From positions 558,001 to 622,000 of the forward strand of contig NZ_SGXJ01000002.1 in the NCBI RefSeq assembly GCF_004216905.1: DNA of 64,000 nucleotides. The letters are read 5' to 3'. Each line of letters starts with the position of its first letter. The first letter of the stretch is position 1. The notes beneath the pieces are model-generated. The model was not told the DNA's origin and searched no databases. It saw only the letters and a list, made by a program, of their open reading frames with translations. The DNA is from Kribbella sp. VKM Ac-2569 (GTDB lineage: Bacteria > Actinomycetota > Actinomycetes > Propionibacteriales > Kribbellaceae). Made by a program: the position numbers and the translations under genes. This document shows positions 15,224 through 23,740 of this stretch, piece after piece.

Positions 15224-17524
15224 GTGCGTCTGGTTCAGCGTCGAGTGCGCAGCCGCAACCTGATCGGCCCGCTCGCCGGCTTCGCTTGTCTGCTCGTGCT
15301 CCTCGGTGTCCTCGCGGCAACCACTGGCCTCGACGTCGCCGGCTGGGCGACCGGTGTCGCCTGCGGAGCCGGCCTTGCCGCGCTGACCGCCCGCTCTATG
15401 GCGCATCACCGTCGTGACGGGCTGGGGCCCGCGGACAGAGTGACACTGGCTCGCGCGGTCCTCGCCTGCGGGGTCGCGGCGCTCACGGCGGACTCGTTCG
15501 GCGGCCAGACGCCGGTGGCGATTTTCGTGGCGCTCTCGACGATCGCGCTGATCCTCGACGGGGTGGACGGTCGGATCGCTCGGCGTACCGGCAGTGCTTC
15601 GGCGTTCGGGGCGCGCTTCGACATGGAGGTCGACTCGTTCCTCGTTCAGGTCCTGAGCGTGTACGTCGCACAGACGATGGGCTGGTGGGTGCTCGCATTC
15701 GGTGCAGCTCGCTACGTGTTCGTGGCTGCCGGCTGGGCGCTGCCGTGGCTGCGCGGCTCGCTCCCGCCCCGCTACTGGGCCAAGGTCGTCGCCGCGATCG
15801 TGGGCATCACGCTGACTCTCGCGGCGGCGAGCATCCTGCCCGATGCCGTGACCACGGTGGTGCTGCTGATCGCGCTGGGACTGCTGGCCGAGTCGTTCGG
15901 CCGCCACACCTGGGGGCTCTGGCGCCAAGCCGGAAGCCCGCCGGTCACTCGTGCCACCGTGACGTCGGGGCTGGCGGTGCTCCTGGTCTGGGTTGCGCTG
16001 CTCATGCCGGACCACACCGGCGACCTGTCACCGGCCGCCTTTGTCCGGATCCCGCTCGAGGGCCTGGTGTTCATCGTCCTCGTCTGCGTACTGCCGTCGA
16101 GACTCGCACGGATCCTCGCCCTGATCGGCGGTTTCCTCGCCGGGGTGCTGATGATCACGCGGCTGCTCGACAGAGGCTTCTACTTCGCCTTCGACCGCCC
16201 CTTTCACCCGGTCTACGACGCGGCGTACGCGGGCTCTGCGCTGGCCCTGCTCGGCGACTCGATCGGCCGTGTCGGAGCCCTCGCAGTCTTCATCGGAGCA
16301 GGAATCCTCTGCGTGGCCATGCTCGCCCTGCTGCCGCTGTCGGCAGTGCGGGTCACCCGGCTCGTGGCGAGACACCGACGGCCAACGATCCGGATCGTTG
16401 CCGTCCTGGCCGCGATCTCGATCGTGCCCGCGCTGACCGGCGCCGGGCCAGAGCCCGTACGACAGCTCGCCTCGACCTCCGCAGTTCGCCTCGCCACGCA
16501 GGTCCAAGACGACCTCCGTGACCAGCGGGAGTTCGTACGGGCGCTCGAGCAGGATCCCTTCCGCGACACCCCGGGCAACGACTTGCTGACCGGCCTGAGG
16601 GGCAAGGACGTGCTCCTGGTCTTCGTCGAGAGCTACGGACGCACGGCACTCGACTCTCCAGTAGTTGGGTCGGCGCTCGAGGCCGGGGACCGGCGGCTGC
16701 AGCAGGCCGGCTTCTCCTCGCGCAGCGGCTTCCTCACCTCACCGACCTTCGGCGGCATCAGCTGGCTGGCGCACTCCACCCTGCAGTCCGGGCTGTGGGT
16801 GAACAACCAGGCGCGGTACGACCACCTCGTCACCCTCGACCGGCTCACGCTCACCGACGCGTTCGGTCGCGCCGGCTGGCGGACAATCGCCGACGTACCG
16901 TCCAACGACAAGGACTGGCCGGTGGCGAAGACGTACTACCACTACGACACGGTCTACGACCGCCGGAACGTCGGGTACGCCGGGCCATCGTTCAGCTATG
17001 CCTCGATGCCTGACCAGTACACCCTGGCCGCGCTCCAGCGGCTGGAGTTGGAGAAGCCGAACCGCGCTCCCGTCATGGCCGAGGTCGACCTGGTCTCCAG
17101 CCACACGCCCTGGGCACCGCTCCCCCGGCTCGTCGACTGGAGCCGGGTGGGTGACGGCTCAGTCTTCGACCCGATGCCGGCCGAGGGCGACTCGCCGGAA
17201 GACGTATGGCGGCAGCCGGACCGTGTGAAGGCCGCCTACGCACAGTCCATCGCCTACTCGCTCGACGCCCTGAGCTCTTTCGTACAGCAGCTCCACGACC
17301 CCAACCTGGTGCTCGTCGTCCTCGGCGACCATCAGCCGGCCAGCATCGTCTCGGGCAATGGGGCGAGCCACGACGTGCCGGTGAGTATCATCGCCGCCGA
17401 CCCAGCCGTGACGGACCGGGTAGCAGACTGGGGCTGGGCGGACGGGCTGCGGCCGAACGCCGACGCACCGGTCTGGCCGATGGACACCTTCCGGGACCGC
17501 TTCCTCACCGCCTACGGCCGCTAG
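15224..17524 (+). CDS. Fusion of CDP-alcohol phosphatidyltransferase and sulfatase/LtaS-like domain
   Basis: 766 residues. Residues ~10-235 hold the complete CDP-alcohol phosphotransferase signature D112xxD115-G-xx-A119R120-x8-G129-xxx-D133-xxx-D137, with surrounding membrane helices. Residues 245-400 add more helices. Residues ~455-766 are an alkaline-phosphatase-superfamily domain of the sulfatase/LtaS kind: metal ligands E469 (VFVESYG), H627 (SSHTPW) and D702-H703 (GDHQP), with a probable Ser/Thr nucleophile near S518-T519. The first half would make a phospholipid or polyol-phosphate lipid in the membrane; the second would transfer or hydrolyse a phospho-group outside. GTG start with GGAGG 5 nt before. 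Divergent from the flippase-like gene. Confidence 0.85.
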   Translation: MRLVQRRVRSRNLIGPLAGFACLLVLLGVLAATTGLDVAGWATGVACGAGLAALTARSMAHHRRDGLGPADRVTLARAVLACGVAALTADSFGGQTPVAIFVALSTIALILDGVDGRIARRTGSASAFGARFDMEVDSFLVQVLSVYVAQTMGWWVLAFGAARYVFVAAGWALPWLRGSLPPRYWAKVVAAIVGITLTLAAASILPDAVTTVVLLIALGLLAESFGRHTWGLWRQAGSPPVTRATVTSGLAVLLVWVALLMPDHTGDLSPAAFVRIPLEGLVFIVLVCVLPSRLARILALIGGFLAGVLMITRLLDRGFYFAFDRPFHPVYDAAYAGSALALLGDSIGRVGALAVFIGAGILCVAMLALLPLSAVRVTRLVARHRRPTIRIVAVLAAISIVPALTGAGPEPVRQLASTSAVRLATQVQDDLRDQREFVRALEQDPFRDTPGNDLLTGLRGKDVLLVFVESYGRTALDSPVVGSALEAGDRRLQQAGFSSRSGFLTSPTFGGISWLAHSTLQSGLWVNNQARYDHLVTLDRLTLTDAFGRAGWRTIADVPSNDKDWPVAKTYYHYDTVYDRRNVGYAGPSFSYASMPDQYTLAALQRLELEKPNRAPVMAEVDLVSSHTPWAPLPRLVDWSRVGDGSVFDPMPAEGDSPEDVWRQPDRVKAAYAQSIAYSLDALSSFVQQLHDPNLVLVVLGDHQPASIVSGNGASHDVPVSIIAADPAVTDRVADWGWADGLRPNADAPVWPMDTFRDRFLTAYGR

Positions 17525-17588
17525 CTCCGCCCAACCCCAGCGGGTAAAGGGTTTGCGCGGGAAACTCGCGCGCCGACACGCTAGGACG

Positions 17589-18608
17589 ATGCTGAATGCC
17601 GCATCGCTGACAGAGCCCGCCGCCAGGCAAATCGTGGGAGCAGGGCCATCGGACGACCTGCGAGTCACGTTCTTGCGCCCGGAGAACCACACTTGGCGCA
17701 TCGCGACAGCGGATTCGGTGCGATACCTAAAAGCACATACGAAACCCTGGTACGGCGGTGATCCCGATGCAGCAGGTCGTGTCGTCCAGCACGAGGCCAC
17801 GGCTCATCGGCTGCTAGCTGAAGCCGGACTGCCGACACCGACTGTCGAGACGGCCTCGCCGACCCGCGACAACCCGCTGGGCTGGCCCTATCTGCTCACG
17901 TCTGAGCTCGCTGGTACGTCGCTTGTCGATCTGCTGCCGACGCTGACTCGCTCCGAGGCCGACGAGGCTCTGCGGCAGGTCGGGCGGCACCTGGCTGACA
18001 TGCATGCGCTGCGCTATGAACATGCCGGCTACCTCGTCGACGGTCCACCGGCCCAAGCTCCAACGGACGGGTTCCAGCATCCGAGCTGGCGCTTCGAGAG
18101 CTTCCTCACTGCCGCGATGCGCACCTGGGCGAACGACAGCACCGAAGTCGCCGCGACTGTCATGGATCGCCTGGCCAACCTTCTCGCCGACTCCGTCGAC
18201 GAGGCCCGCCGTTCATTCGAGCCGCCCCGATTCATCCACGGGGACTGCCACGCCAATGGGTTCTTCCTCGACCGAGCAACGTCGGGTTGGACTGTGACCG
18301 GCGTACTGGACTTGGAAGTCTCCTCCGCCGGCTGCCCGCTCTTCGACTTCACAAAGCTCTTCATCGAACTGACGGGCCACCTCACGGGCAGTGGCTACCG
18401 CTGGTGGGAACCCTTGTACGACGGCTATGGCCGCGAGCCTGATCTCCAGGTAGTGCGCCTGATCCTGGCCGGCAGCAGCCACATCAACTACACCTGCCTC
18501 GGCGACCACGCTTGGCCAGGCGACCGGCAGACCATCCTCAACCACATCGTGACTGCCACGAGGTGGGAAACCTTGTTCAACCCGACCGCCGAAGCATCCG
18601 CAGTCTAA
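17589..18608 (+). CDS. Aminoglycoside phosphotransferase (APH) family kinase
   Basis: 339 residues. C-terminal catalytic loop HGDCHANGFF starts at H217 (the HGDxxxxN motif of APH/choline kinases), followed by the metal-binding DLE (VLDLEVS) in place of DFE/DLD. The N-lobe has RYLKAHTK as the probable ATP-lysine strand. Substrate is unknown: members phosphorylate aminoglycosides, macrolides, homoserine, choline or sugars. The ATG at 17589 has AGGA upstream; the frame runs 12 codons further back without a signal. Starts 64 nt after the fusion gene on the same strand. Confidence 0.85.
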   Translation: MLNAASLTEPAARQIVGAGPSDDLRVTFLRPENHTWRIATADSVRYLKAHTKPWYGGDPDAAGRVVQHEATAHRLLAEAGLPTPTVETASPTRDNPLGWPYLLTSELAGTSLVDLLPTLTRSEADEALRQVGRHLADMHALRYEHAGYLVDGPPAQAPTDGFQHPSWRFESFLTAAMRTWANDSTEVAATVMDRLANLLADSVDEARRSFEPPRFIHGDCHANGFFLDRATSGWTVTGVLDLEVSSAGCPLFDFTKLFIELTGHLTGSGYRWWEPLYDGYGREPDLQVVRLILAGSSHINYTCLGDHAWPGDRQTILNHIVTATRWETLFNPTAEASAV

Positions 18609-18666
18609 GAGCTGGTTGAGCCGCGCACCCTTCTATCGCCCTGCCCAGCGGGTGGTGCCCTCTTCA

Positions 18667-18691
18667 GTTTGTGCGGCCGGGCGCAGGGTAC
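18667..18691 (+). promoter_or_regulatory. SigB/SigF-type stress promoter
   Basis: GTTT (18667-18670), a 15-nt spacer and GGGTAC (18686-18691) match the actinobacterial SigB/SigF consensus GTTT-N14-16-GGGTAT/C. The expected transcript start would leave a leader of about 60 nt before the ATG at 18758. Confidence 0.6.
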
Positions 18692-18757
18692 CTGCGGAGT
18701 GGCTGGGGGCCTGGTATGTGGTCGTGAAGTACATGATCAGGATCAGGAGGCAGGGAC

Positions 18758-19684
18758 ATGGCGGGAACAGGCGTCGCGGGCAAACTGGTGAAGGCCTGGG
18801 GGACCGGGGTCAAGGACTTACCACGAAACACGTCCTGGCTGCTGTCGAAGGCGTTGACGCCGCTGGAGGCTACGAAGGACGCGGCCGGCAGCGCGACGCA
18901 CGGGGCGGGGAGCGGACTGGTGGACATCGCTCGCCACGCAGGAGCTTCTGTTCTGGATGCGCTGCCCGTCGGCGACTCGATCGAGCTCAGGCTTCAGCGC
19001 GCCAGAGCCGCGGCGGACGAGGCCCAGCAGGCGGAGGAGAAGGCAGTACGCGAGGCCGAGGAGGCGAAGGCGCGCAGCGACGAGGCGCGCCAGGTCGCCG
19101 AGCGATGCCGGGCGTACGTGCGCGACGTCGAACGGGAGCAGGCGCAGGAGGTCAGCGACAAGGTCTCCGAGGCTCGCCGTGAGGCCGATGCGCGGGTCGA
19201 GCGGGCTCGTGCTTCGGCGCAGGCGGACGCCGACCGCGTGGTGGAACGGGCGAAGGCGGAGGCGGACGACCGGGTCGCGAAGGCTCGCGAGGAGGCCGAG
19301 GCCGCGCAGTCGAAGGCCAAGCAGACGATGGCCGACGCGACGGCCAGCCTTGCGGAGGCCAGGCGGCTGGCCGACGAGGCCACCGAAGCGACGAAGGCGG
19401 CTGCCGAGGAGGCACACCGACAGGCCGCGCAGCTGGCCGCGAACGCCGATCGCGAGGCCAAGAGCGCCGACGAACGGGTCCGCGAGGCCGAGCGGGTCCG
19501 GTCTCGCGCCAGTGCACGGCGCAAGCGCAACGGACGAACTGAAAGCGCCGCCGACCTCAACGAGATGACCAAGACGGACCTGCTGAACCTTGCGACGACC
19601 GAGGACGTCAAGGGCAGGTCGGCGATGAGCAAGACCGAGCTGGTGACCGCCCTCAAACGCTCGACCGGAACGAAGCGGAACTAG
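18758..19684 (+). CDS. Coiled-coil protein with C-terminal Rho_N/SAP-like module
   Basis: 308 residues, ATG with a full AGGAGG upstream. Residues 1-80 are mixed, residues ~85-260 form one long charged helix (Ala/Glu/Arg-rich heptads, ADEAQQAEEKAVREAEEAK-like), and residues ~272-305 (EMTKTDLLNLA...MSKTELVTAL) look like a Rho_N or SAP-type helical module that binds nucleic acids. There is no signal peptide or membrane segment. First gene of a three-gene operon with a Ala-rich small protein and a YtxH-like protein, behind a SigB-type promoter. Function unknown; a structural or nucleoid-envelope stress role is only inferred. Confidence 0.8.
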   Translation: MAGTGVAGKLVKAWGTGVKDLPRNTSWLLSKALTPLEATKDAAGSATHGAGSGLVDIARHAGASVLDALPVGDSIELRLQRARAAADEAQQAEEKAVREAEEAKARSDEARQVAERCRAYVRDVEREQAQEVSDKVSEARREADARVERARASAQADADRVVERAKAEADDRVAKAREEAEAAQSKAKQTMADATASLAEARRLADEATEATKAAAEEAHRQAAQLAANADREAKSADERVREAERVRSRASARRKRNGRTESAADLNEMTKTDLLNLATTEDVKGRSAMSKTELVTALKRSTGTKRN

Positions 19685-19702
19685 TCAGGAGTGGAGACGA
19701 CC

Positions 19703-19882
19703 ATGGGACTGTTTCACAGGAAGAGCCGGTGGGAGCGGATTGTCGATCCGATCGCGACCGGCGCGACGAAAGCGATGCGCCGTGGTGCCGTGCGCAACAG
19801 CGTGGCCGCCGCCGCTGCCGCGATCGGCATGAGTGCTGCCAGCGCGGTGGTCTCCTCACGGCGGCAGAAGGACAAGCGATGA
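19703..19882 (+). CDS. Small Ala-rich protein of the stress operon
   Basis: 59 residues: a basic N-terminus (FHRKSRWERI), a central Ala-rich hydrophobic stretch (VAAAAAAIGMSAASAVVSS) that may be a short membrane helix, and a basic end (RRQKDKR). The ATG at 19703 follows GGAGA by 5 nt. Its stop overlaps the next start as ATGA, so the two are translationally coupled. No known family. Confidence 0.75.
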   Translation: MGLFHRKSRWERIVDPIATGATKAMRRGAVRNSVAAAAAAIGMSAASAVVSSRRQKDKR

Positions 19883-20079
19883 AGCTGCGCAGTCTCGTGG
19901 TGTTCGGCGTGGGGTACGTGCTCGGGGCCAAGGCGGGACGTGAACGCTATGTACAGATGGTCGAAGCGGTCAAGACGGCGTCACAGCGATTCGACGAGGC
20001 CCGTCGTCAACGTGAGAAGCCTTCCCGAGCTGGGAGCGACGGGCTCGACAGCTATCTGGACGAGACCAGCCGGAACTAG
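19879..20079 (+). CDS. YtxH-like small membrane protein
   Basis: 66 residues starting MKLRSLVVFGVGYVLGAKAGRERY, which is the glycine-zipper helix followed by the AGRERY box common in actinobacterial YtxH-like proteins; the remaining 40 residues are charged and helical. YtxH proteins are general-stress proteins of unknown activity in Firmicutes. Start overlaps the previous stop (ATGA). Last gene of the three-gene operon. Confidence 0.8.
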   Translation: MKLRSLVVFGVGYVLGAKAGRERYVQMVEAVKTASQRFDEARRQREKPSRAGSDGLDSYLDETSRN

Positions 20080-20345
20080 CACCCTGGCCGGCGGCGCCGT
20101 CGTACACACCTCGCTGGTCGCGCGACTGCTCGGACTCCGGCTCCTGACGGTGGAGGGCACGGTTCTGCTGGCACCGGTCTCGTACGGCGACCCACCGCCG
20201 GACACCCTGCACAGGCCTGCCCCACTGGACGCCACGATCGTGCCCAAGGGAATAGGAGCAAGGCTCGGCCCGTCGGCGCGATTGCTCGACGAAAGCATCG
20301 ACGATCTGCGAGCACTGGACCGCTGAACAGGTCGGGTGCTCTTGG
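20080..20345. other. Gap between convergent transcription units
   Basis: 266 nt without a confident gene. One plus-strand frame stays open to the TGA at 20324-20326 with high third-position GC and could encode a ~58-residue peptide from a GTG near 20150, but it has no clear ribosome-binding site and no recognisable motif. It may be the decayed end of an older gene. Confidence 0.4.
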
Positions 20346-21104
20346 TCAGTGGCGGCGGGCGAGGTGGGCGGTGATCTGGGCGTCGATCTCCACGGTTTCG
20401 GGGAGGACCTCGAGGGTTCGGCGGAAGACCTCGTCCCGATCGGCGGGCGGCAGCATCACGTACGCCGAGACCGTCGACAGTTGTCCGATGTAGTCGTCGG
20501 CGCTCATCGTCAGACGCCGTTCGATCACCGCCTGCCGGACGTCGGTGAACCACTCGGACTGCTCGAGCTCCGTGCCGGGCCATTGCATCGGGCGATCCTC
20601 GGGTGTGCCGTCGGGCGACGGGACGCCGTCGTACCCCAGGTACGGCGCACGTGCCGCGCGCACGGCCTCCTTGAGAGCCGGGTCGGAGAGCTGGATCGGT
20701 ACACCGAACGAGGTGAACACGCCACCCGGTCGGACGAGTGCGGCCATGCGCGCCCAACGGCCTTCAGGGTTGGTCCAATGGAGCGCGGCTGCCGAATACA
20801 CCAGGTCGTACGACGAATCCAGCGGCAGGTCCTCGAATGCGGCTTGCACGGTTGTGACGTTGGCCGGCAGGTGTTTGCGCAGCTCTGCGAGCATGGCTGC
20901 GTCCGGCTCTGTCGCCGTGACGGCGATCCCGCCCTGTGCGAACAGGCGCGTTGCCTTGCCCGTCCCGGCGCCGATCTCGAGGGCGGTCCGGATCGGCCCA
21001 CCGGCGTACGCCGTCACCAACTCGAGGAGTTCCACGGGATACCCAGGCCGGAACCGTTCGTAGGCCTCCGCCACCGACCCGAAGCTCAACGCGCGCTCAA
21101 CCAT
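20346..21104 (-). CDS. Class I SAM-dependent methyltransferase
   Basis: 252 residues. SAM-binding motif I is ALEIGAGTGKATRLFA, the motif II acidic residue is in TATEPDAAML, and motif IV is DLVYSAAALHWTNPE; these place it in the methyltransf_11/25 group. The opening FGSVAEAYERFRPGYP is typical of members acting on small molecules. Substrate unknown. The ATG at 21104 gives this N-terminus; the longer frame is unsupported. Probably last gene of a minus-strand operon with the MazG-like protein (64 nt) and the histidine phosphatase. Confidence 0.88.
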   Translation of the reverse strand: MVERALSFGSVAEAYERFRPGYPVELLELVTAYAGGPIRTALEIGAGTGKATRLFAQGGIAVTATEPDAAMLAELRKHLPANVTTVQAAFEDLPLDSSYDLVYSAAALHWTNPEGRWARMAALVRPGGVFTSFGVPIQLSDPALKEAVRAARAPYLGYDGVPSPDGTPEDRPMQWPGTELEQSEWFTDVRQAVIERRLTMSADDYIGQLSTVSAYVMLPPADRDEVFRRTLEVLPETVEIDAQITAHLARRH

Positions 21105-21168
21105 GCCGGCATCCTGGCACCTTCCACGCCCCACTGCCTGGCATTTTCGGGATACCGTCCGCGCGATG

Positions 21169-21486
21169 TCAGCGGACGCCGGTCCAGATGGTTCGATCGG
21201 CGAACGCTCCTCGCTCGCCGGCCTTCGCGGCTCGGATTGTTTCCAGGGCATCCTTGGACGTTCCCAGGTCGGCTGCGAGGGCATGGACCACCTCGAGGAT
21301 GTCGGCGAGTTCCTCGACGGCGCTCGAGTCGTCGGCCTCGAGAAACTTGTCAACCTCCTCCAGGAGTTTCTCGCGCAACCGGCGACGGTACTCGGCAGGA
21401 TCGGCCTGGTACGTCACCGGCTCAGCCCCGCTCGCACGGATGATCTCCGGAATCCGATCCCTCACCAACTTGCCATCAGCACTCAC
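21169..21486 (-). CDS. MazG-like house-cleaning NTP pyrophosphohydrolase
   Basis: 105 residues starting with KLVRDRIPEIIRASG after four residues, the hallmark of the small MazG/PRA-PH-related group (COG4997-like). LLEEVDKFLEAD and EELADILEVVHAL supply the acidic residues (ExxE and ExxD) that bind Mg2+. Expected to hydrolyse non-canonical nucleoside triphosphates. The GTG at 21486 is 5 nt after GGAGG. Lies between the histidine phosphatase (37 nt) and methyltransferase genes on the same strand. Confidence 0.85.
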   Translation of the reverse strand: MSADGKLVRDRIPEIIRASGAEPVTYQADPAEYRRRLREKLLEEVDKFLEADDSSAVEELADILEVVHALAADLGTSKDALETIRAAKAGERGAFADRTIWTGVR

Positions 21487-21523
21487 ACATTCCTCCATCA
21501 CCCCGAAACCCAACCGCCAAATC

Positions 21524-22153
21524 CTAGTTCAGACCGTCGGGGAAGCCGGTCCAACGGAGGTCGGCGGGTAGGTGTTGCATGTCGTTGTAGACGAGCATCG
21601 AAGCTGGGCGGCCGGGTGCGTAGCGGATGACTGTCAGGGCGGCGTTGCAGTGGTTGAGGCTGAGCCAGCGCCAGTTCGGCGCGCCCATGGCATGTCCGAC
21701 TAGCCAGCCGATCAGGAAGTTGTGGGTCACCACCAGCTCGCGCTGTTCATCCTCGCCGTCCACCGGGCCGGCAAAGCGCTCAAGAGCCAGGCGGGCGAGC
21801 TCAGGTCCGCGCTTGAGCTCCTCAGGTGTGGCCTGCTGGAGGAAGCGGAGCAGGTCGTCAGCCGACTCGGCGGGCAACTCGTCCCTCTCCGGCACATACG
21901 GGACGTAGTCTCCCGCCACTTCCGAAACCTCGAGCGGGACTTCCAACTCCAACTGCTCCCGGACCAGACGCGCAGTCTGCTCCGCCCGCGGAAGAGGCCC
22001 GTGATGAACGGTGGAGAAGGCAACGTTCCGCATCCGCCGACCGAGAAGAACAGCCTGACGCCGACCCCCTTCGGTCAAGCCGCCCCCATCCCCCAGCGCC
22101 TCACCATGCCTGACCAGGTACAGGTAACGGGTACTCCCCAATGACTCGCTCAT
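21524..22153 (-). CDS. Histidine phosphatase family protein
   Basis: 209 residues. The phospho-acceptor histidine is in LVRHGEALGD near residue 15; a second arginine/glutamate pair and a later LVVTHNFLIGW stretch complete the phosphoglycerate-mutase-type site. Members dephosphorylate a wide range of small molecules or proteins; the substrate is not predictable. ATG with CAGAGG upstream. Appears to head a three-gene minus-strand operon. Confidence 0.9.
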   Translation of the reverse strand: MSESLGSTRYLYLVRHGEALGDGGGLTEGGRRQAVLLGRRMRNVAFSTVHHGPLPRAEQTARLVREQLELEVPLEVSEVAGDYVPYVPERDELPAESADDLLRFLQQATPEELKRGPELARLALERFAGPVDGEDEQRELVVTHNFLIGWLVGHAMGAPNWRWLSLNHCNAALTVIRYAPGRPASMLVYNDMQHLPADLRWTGFPDGLN

Positions 22154-22207
22154 CCTCTGATGGACGCCGCCGACTCTGCTGCGGTTCGCTGTGTCAGGAT
22201 CGCGTTT

Positions 22208-22630
22208 GTGGACGCGTTCGACCTAACCCCTGAACAGGCGAGCCGCGGTCGAGCCGTTCCCGACGCGGACCTGCCCATGCTCGCGGCTCACTGGCTGGTT
22301 GAGGGATACGACTCCCCGCTGCTACGCGAGCTGGCCGGACTCACCCGCCGTCAGTCGACCGAGGCGCGGCAGATGTTCGATGCGGTGCTCGCTGAGCTCG
22401 GACATCCCGTACGGGTAATCACCAGCCCGTACGACGAACTTCCTTGGCGCGGCCCTGCGAGACATCCAACGTGGTTCGGCGTACGAACCCGTCCTGACGC
22501 TGGATATCCGACCGAGGGCGCATCACCGAAGCGCGGCAAAGCGACTCAGGCTCGCACGACCGCATCGATCAGATGCCAGCAAGTCGAGCGGCTTGAGGTT
22601 TGTACCTTGCGAACGCCTCAGAGCACGTAG
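22208..22630 (+). CDS. Hypothetical protein, C-terminus possibly degraded
   Basis: About 140 residues from the GTG at 22208 (FDLTPEQASRGRAVPDADLPMLAAHWLVEGYDSPLLRELAGL...). The first 75 residues look like an intact helical actinobacterial domain; from about residue 85 the sequence loses that character (ASPKRGKATQARTTASIRCQQ) and runs 13 nt into the convergent PH-domain gene. This suggests a frameshift or loss of the true C-terminus near nt 22480. The ATG at 22160 is only 6 nt from the divergent phosphatase start, so I prefer the later start. No function assigned. Confidence 0.5.
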   Translation: MDAFDLTPEQASRGRAVPDADLPMLAAHWLVEGYDSPLLRELAGLTRRQSTEARQMFDAVLAELGHPVRVITSPYDELPWRGPARHPTWFGVRTRPDAGYPTEGASPKRGKATQARTTASIRCQQVERLEVCTLRTPQST

Positions 22631-22992
22631 CTCGCAATCATGTGACCGAGTTGCCGGATGTCAGAGGCTCCCTTGAACTCGAGTCGAACTTTGCCGAGGC
22701 CGCTGAACCATAGGTCTAGCTCTGCATCGAGGTCGAAGGTACCCGCCGTCTCAACCGAGAAAGCCTGGATCTTGCTGTACGGCAGCGAGGTAAAGTCACG
22801 CTTCTTGCCCGTCATCCCCTGCACGTTCACCGCTATCAATCGTTTGTCGGTGAAAACGACGAAATCGCGGACCGCCTTGAAGCAGGCAACAACCTGCTCT
22901 CCAGGGATCATTAAGGGAGCCACGAGTGGCCCCAGATCGTTCGAGGCCGCGGGGCTGAGCTTGAAGACGGAGCCGTTGGAGAAGTCGATCAC
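22618..22992 (-). CDS. Bacterial PH-domain protein
   Basis: 124 residues. The alternation of beta strands with VPxMIPGEQVVACFKAVRDFVVFTDKRLIAVNVQGMTGKKRDFTSLPYSKIQAFSVET is the signature of the bacterial PH-like (bPH_1, YvbH-type) fold, normally a ligand or protein interaction module. GTG start at 22992 (IDFSNGSVFKL); the longer frame contains atypical residues. Small stand-alone soluble protein; role unknown. Confidence 0.8.
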   Translation of the reverse strand: MIDFSNGSVFKLSPAASNDLGPLVAPLMIPGEQVVACFKAVRDFVVFTDKRLIAVNVQGMTGKKRDFTSLPYSKIQAFSVETAGTFDLDAELDLWFSGLGKVRLEFKGASDIRQLGHMIASYVL

Positions 22993-23117
22993 GCAGCCAC
23001 GTAACCACAGATACCGATCCACCGCACCGGCCGAGCAAGCTCGTGTGCTGTTCACAGCTGAGAGCCGATCGCTTTCCTCGCCGTGCCGGGGAAGAAGTTG
23101 TCGGGGACAATAGGCCG

Positions 23118-23702
23118 GTGTCGATCACCGCAAGCCATGAACTGACTCCCGAAACGGACATCGGCCGCCCAGGTCGGCTGATTCTGCTCAACGGTACGTC
23201 GAGTTCCGGGAAGTCGAGTATCGCGACCGAGCTGCTCGGATCGCTGGACGGTACCTGGTTTCATCTGGGGATCGACCAGTTCCATCGGATCCGCGCCAGG
23301 CGGGAGATGTCGGACGAGGCTTTCCTGTCCGTGTTCCAGCGAACGGTGCTCGGATTCCACCGGGCCGTTGCCGGGATGGCGTCGGCGGGGAACGACGTGG
23401 TGGTGGATCACATCGTTGGTGAGCACTGGCGGCTCGCGGATTGCCTGGCCGTGTTCGACGGGCTGCAGGTCCTGTTCGTCGGCGTTCGTTGCTCGCTGCC
23501 CGAACTCGAGCGGCGCGAACGCGAACGCAGCAACCGCACGATCGGCAGGGCGGCGGCGCAGTTCCCGATCGTCCACGAGCACGGTGTGTACGACGTGGAG
23601 GTCGAGTCGGATCGGCAAACGCCGGTGGAATGCGCTGCGATAATCCGCGACCGCCTCGAAGCAGGTCCGCCAACGGCCTTCGACCAGCTCCGGGCGATGT
23701 GA
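23118..23702 (+). CDS. Chloramphenicol phosphotransferase-like P-loop kinase
   Basis: 194 residues. Walker A GTSSSGKSS, the DQFHR segment with the probable catalytic aspartate, a VDHIVGEHWR block and VGVRCSLPELERRERERSNR, which is the lid/CPT core. In Streptomyces venezuelae the family phosphorylates chloramphenicol; most homologues have unknown small-molecule substrates. GTG at 23118. A second, more divergent member is at 54751-55332. Confidence 0.8.
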   Translation: MSITASHELTPETDIGRPGRLILLNGTSSSGKSSIATELLGSLDGTWFHLGIDQFHRIRARREMSDEAFLSVFQRTVLGFHRAVAGMASAGNDVVVDHIVGEHWRLADCLAVFDGLQVLFVGVRCSLPELERRERERSNRTIGRAAAQFPIVHEHGVYDVEVESDRQTPVECAAIIRDRLEAGPPTAFDQLRAM

Positions 23703-23706
23703 GAAA

Positions 23707-23733
23707 GGGCGCCTCCAGAGTATGGAGACGCCC
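23707..23733. terminator. Hairpin between convergent genes
   Basis: GGGCGCCTCCA pairs with TGGAGACGCCC around a 5-nt loop (one mismatch). Read on the minus strand it is followed by TTTCTC, so it mainly terminates the heparinase-like gene; it also closes the CPT-like gene. Confidence 0.8.
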
Positions 23734-23740
23734 CTTCGGG

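Noticed and set aside
18616..19182. 188-codon plus-strand frame overlapping the coiled-coil gene
   Set aside because: It has no ribosome-binding site, is Arg/Gly-rich and lies out of frame with the coiled-coil gene, which has AGGAGG and a full coding pattern.
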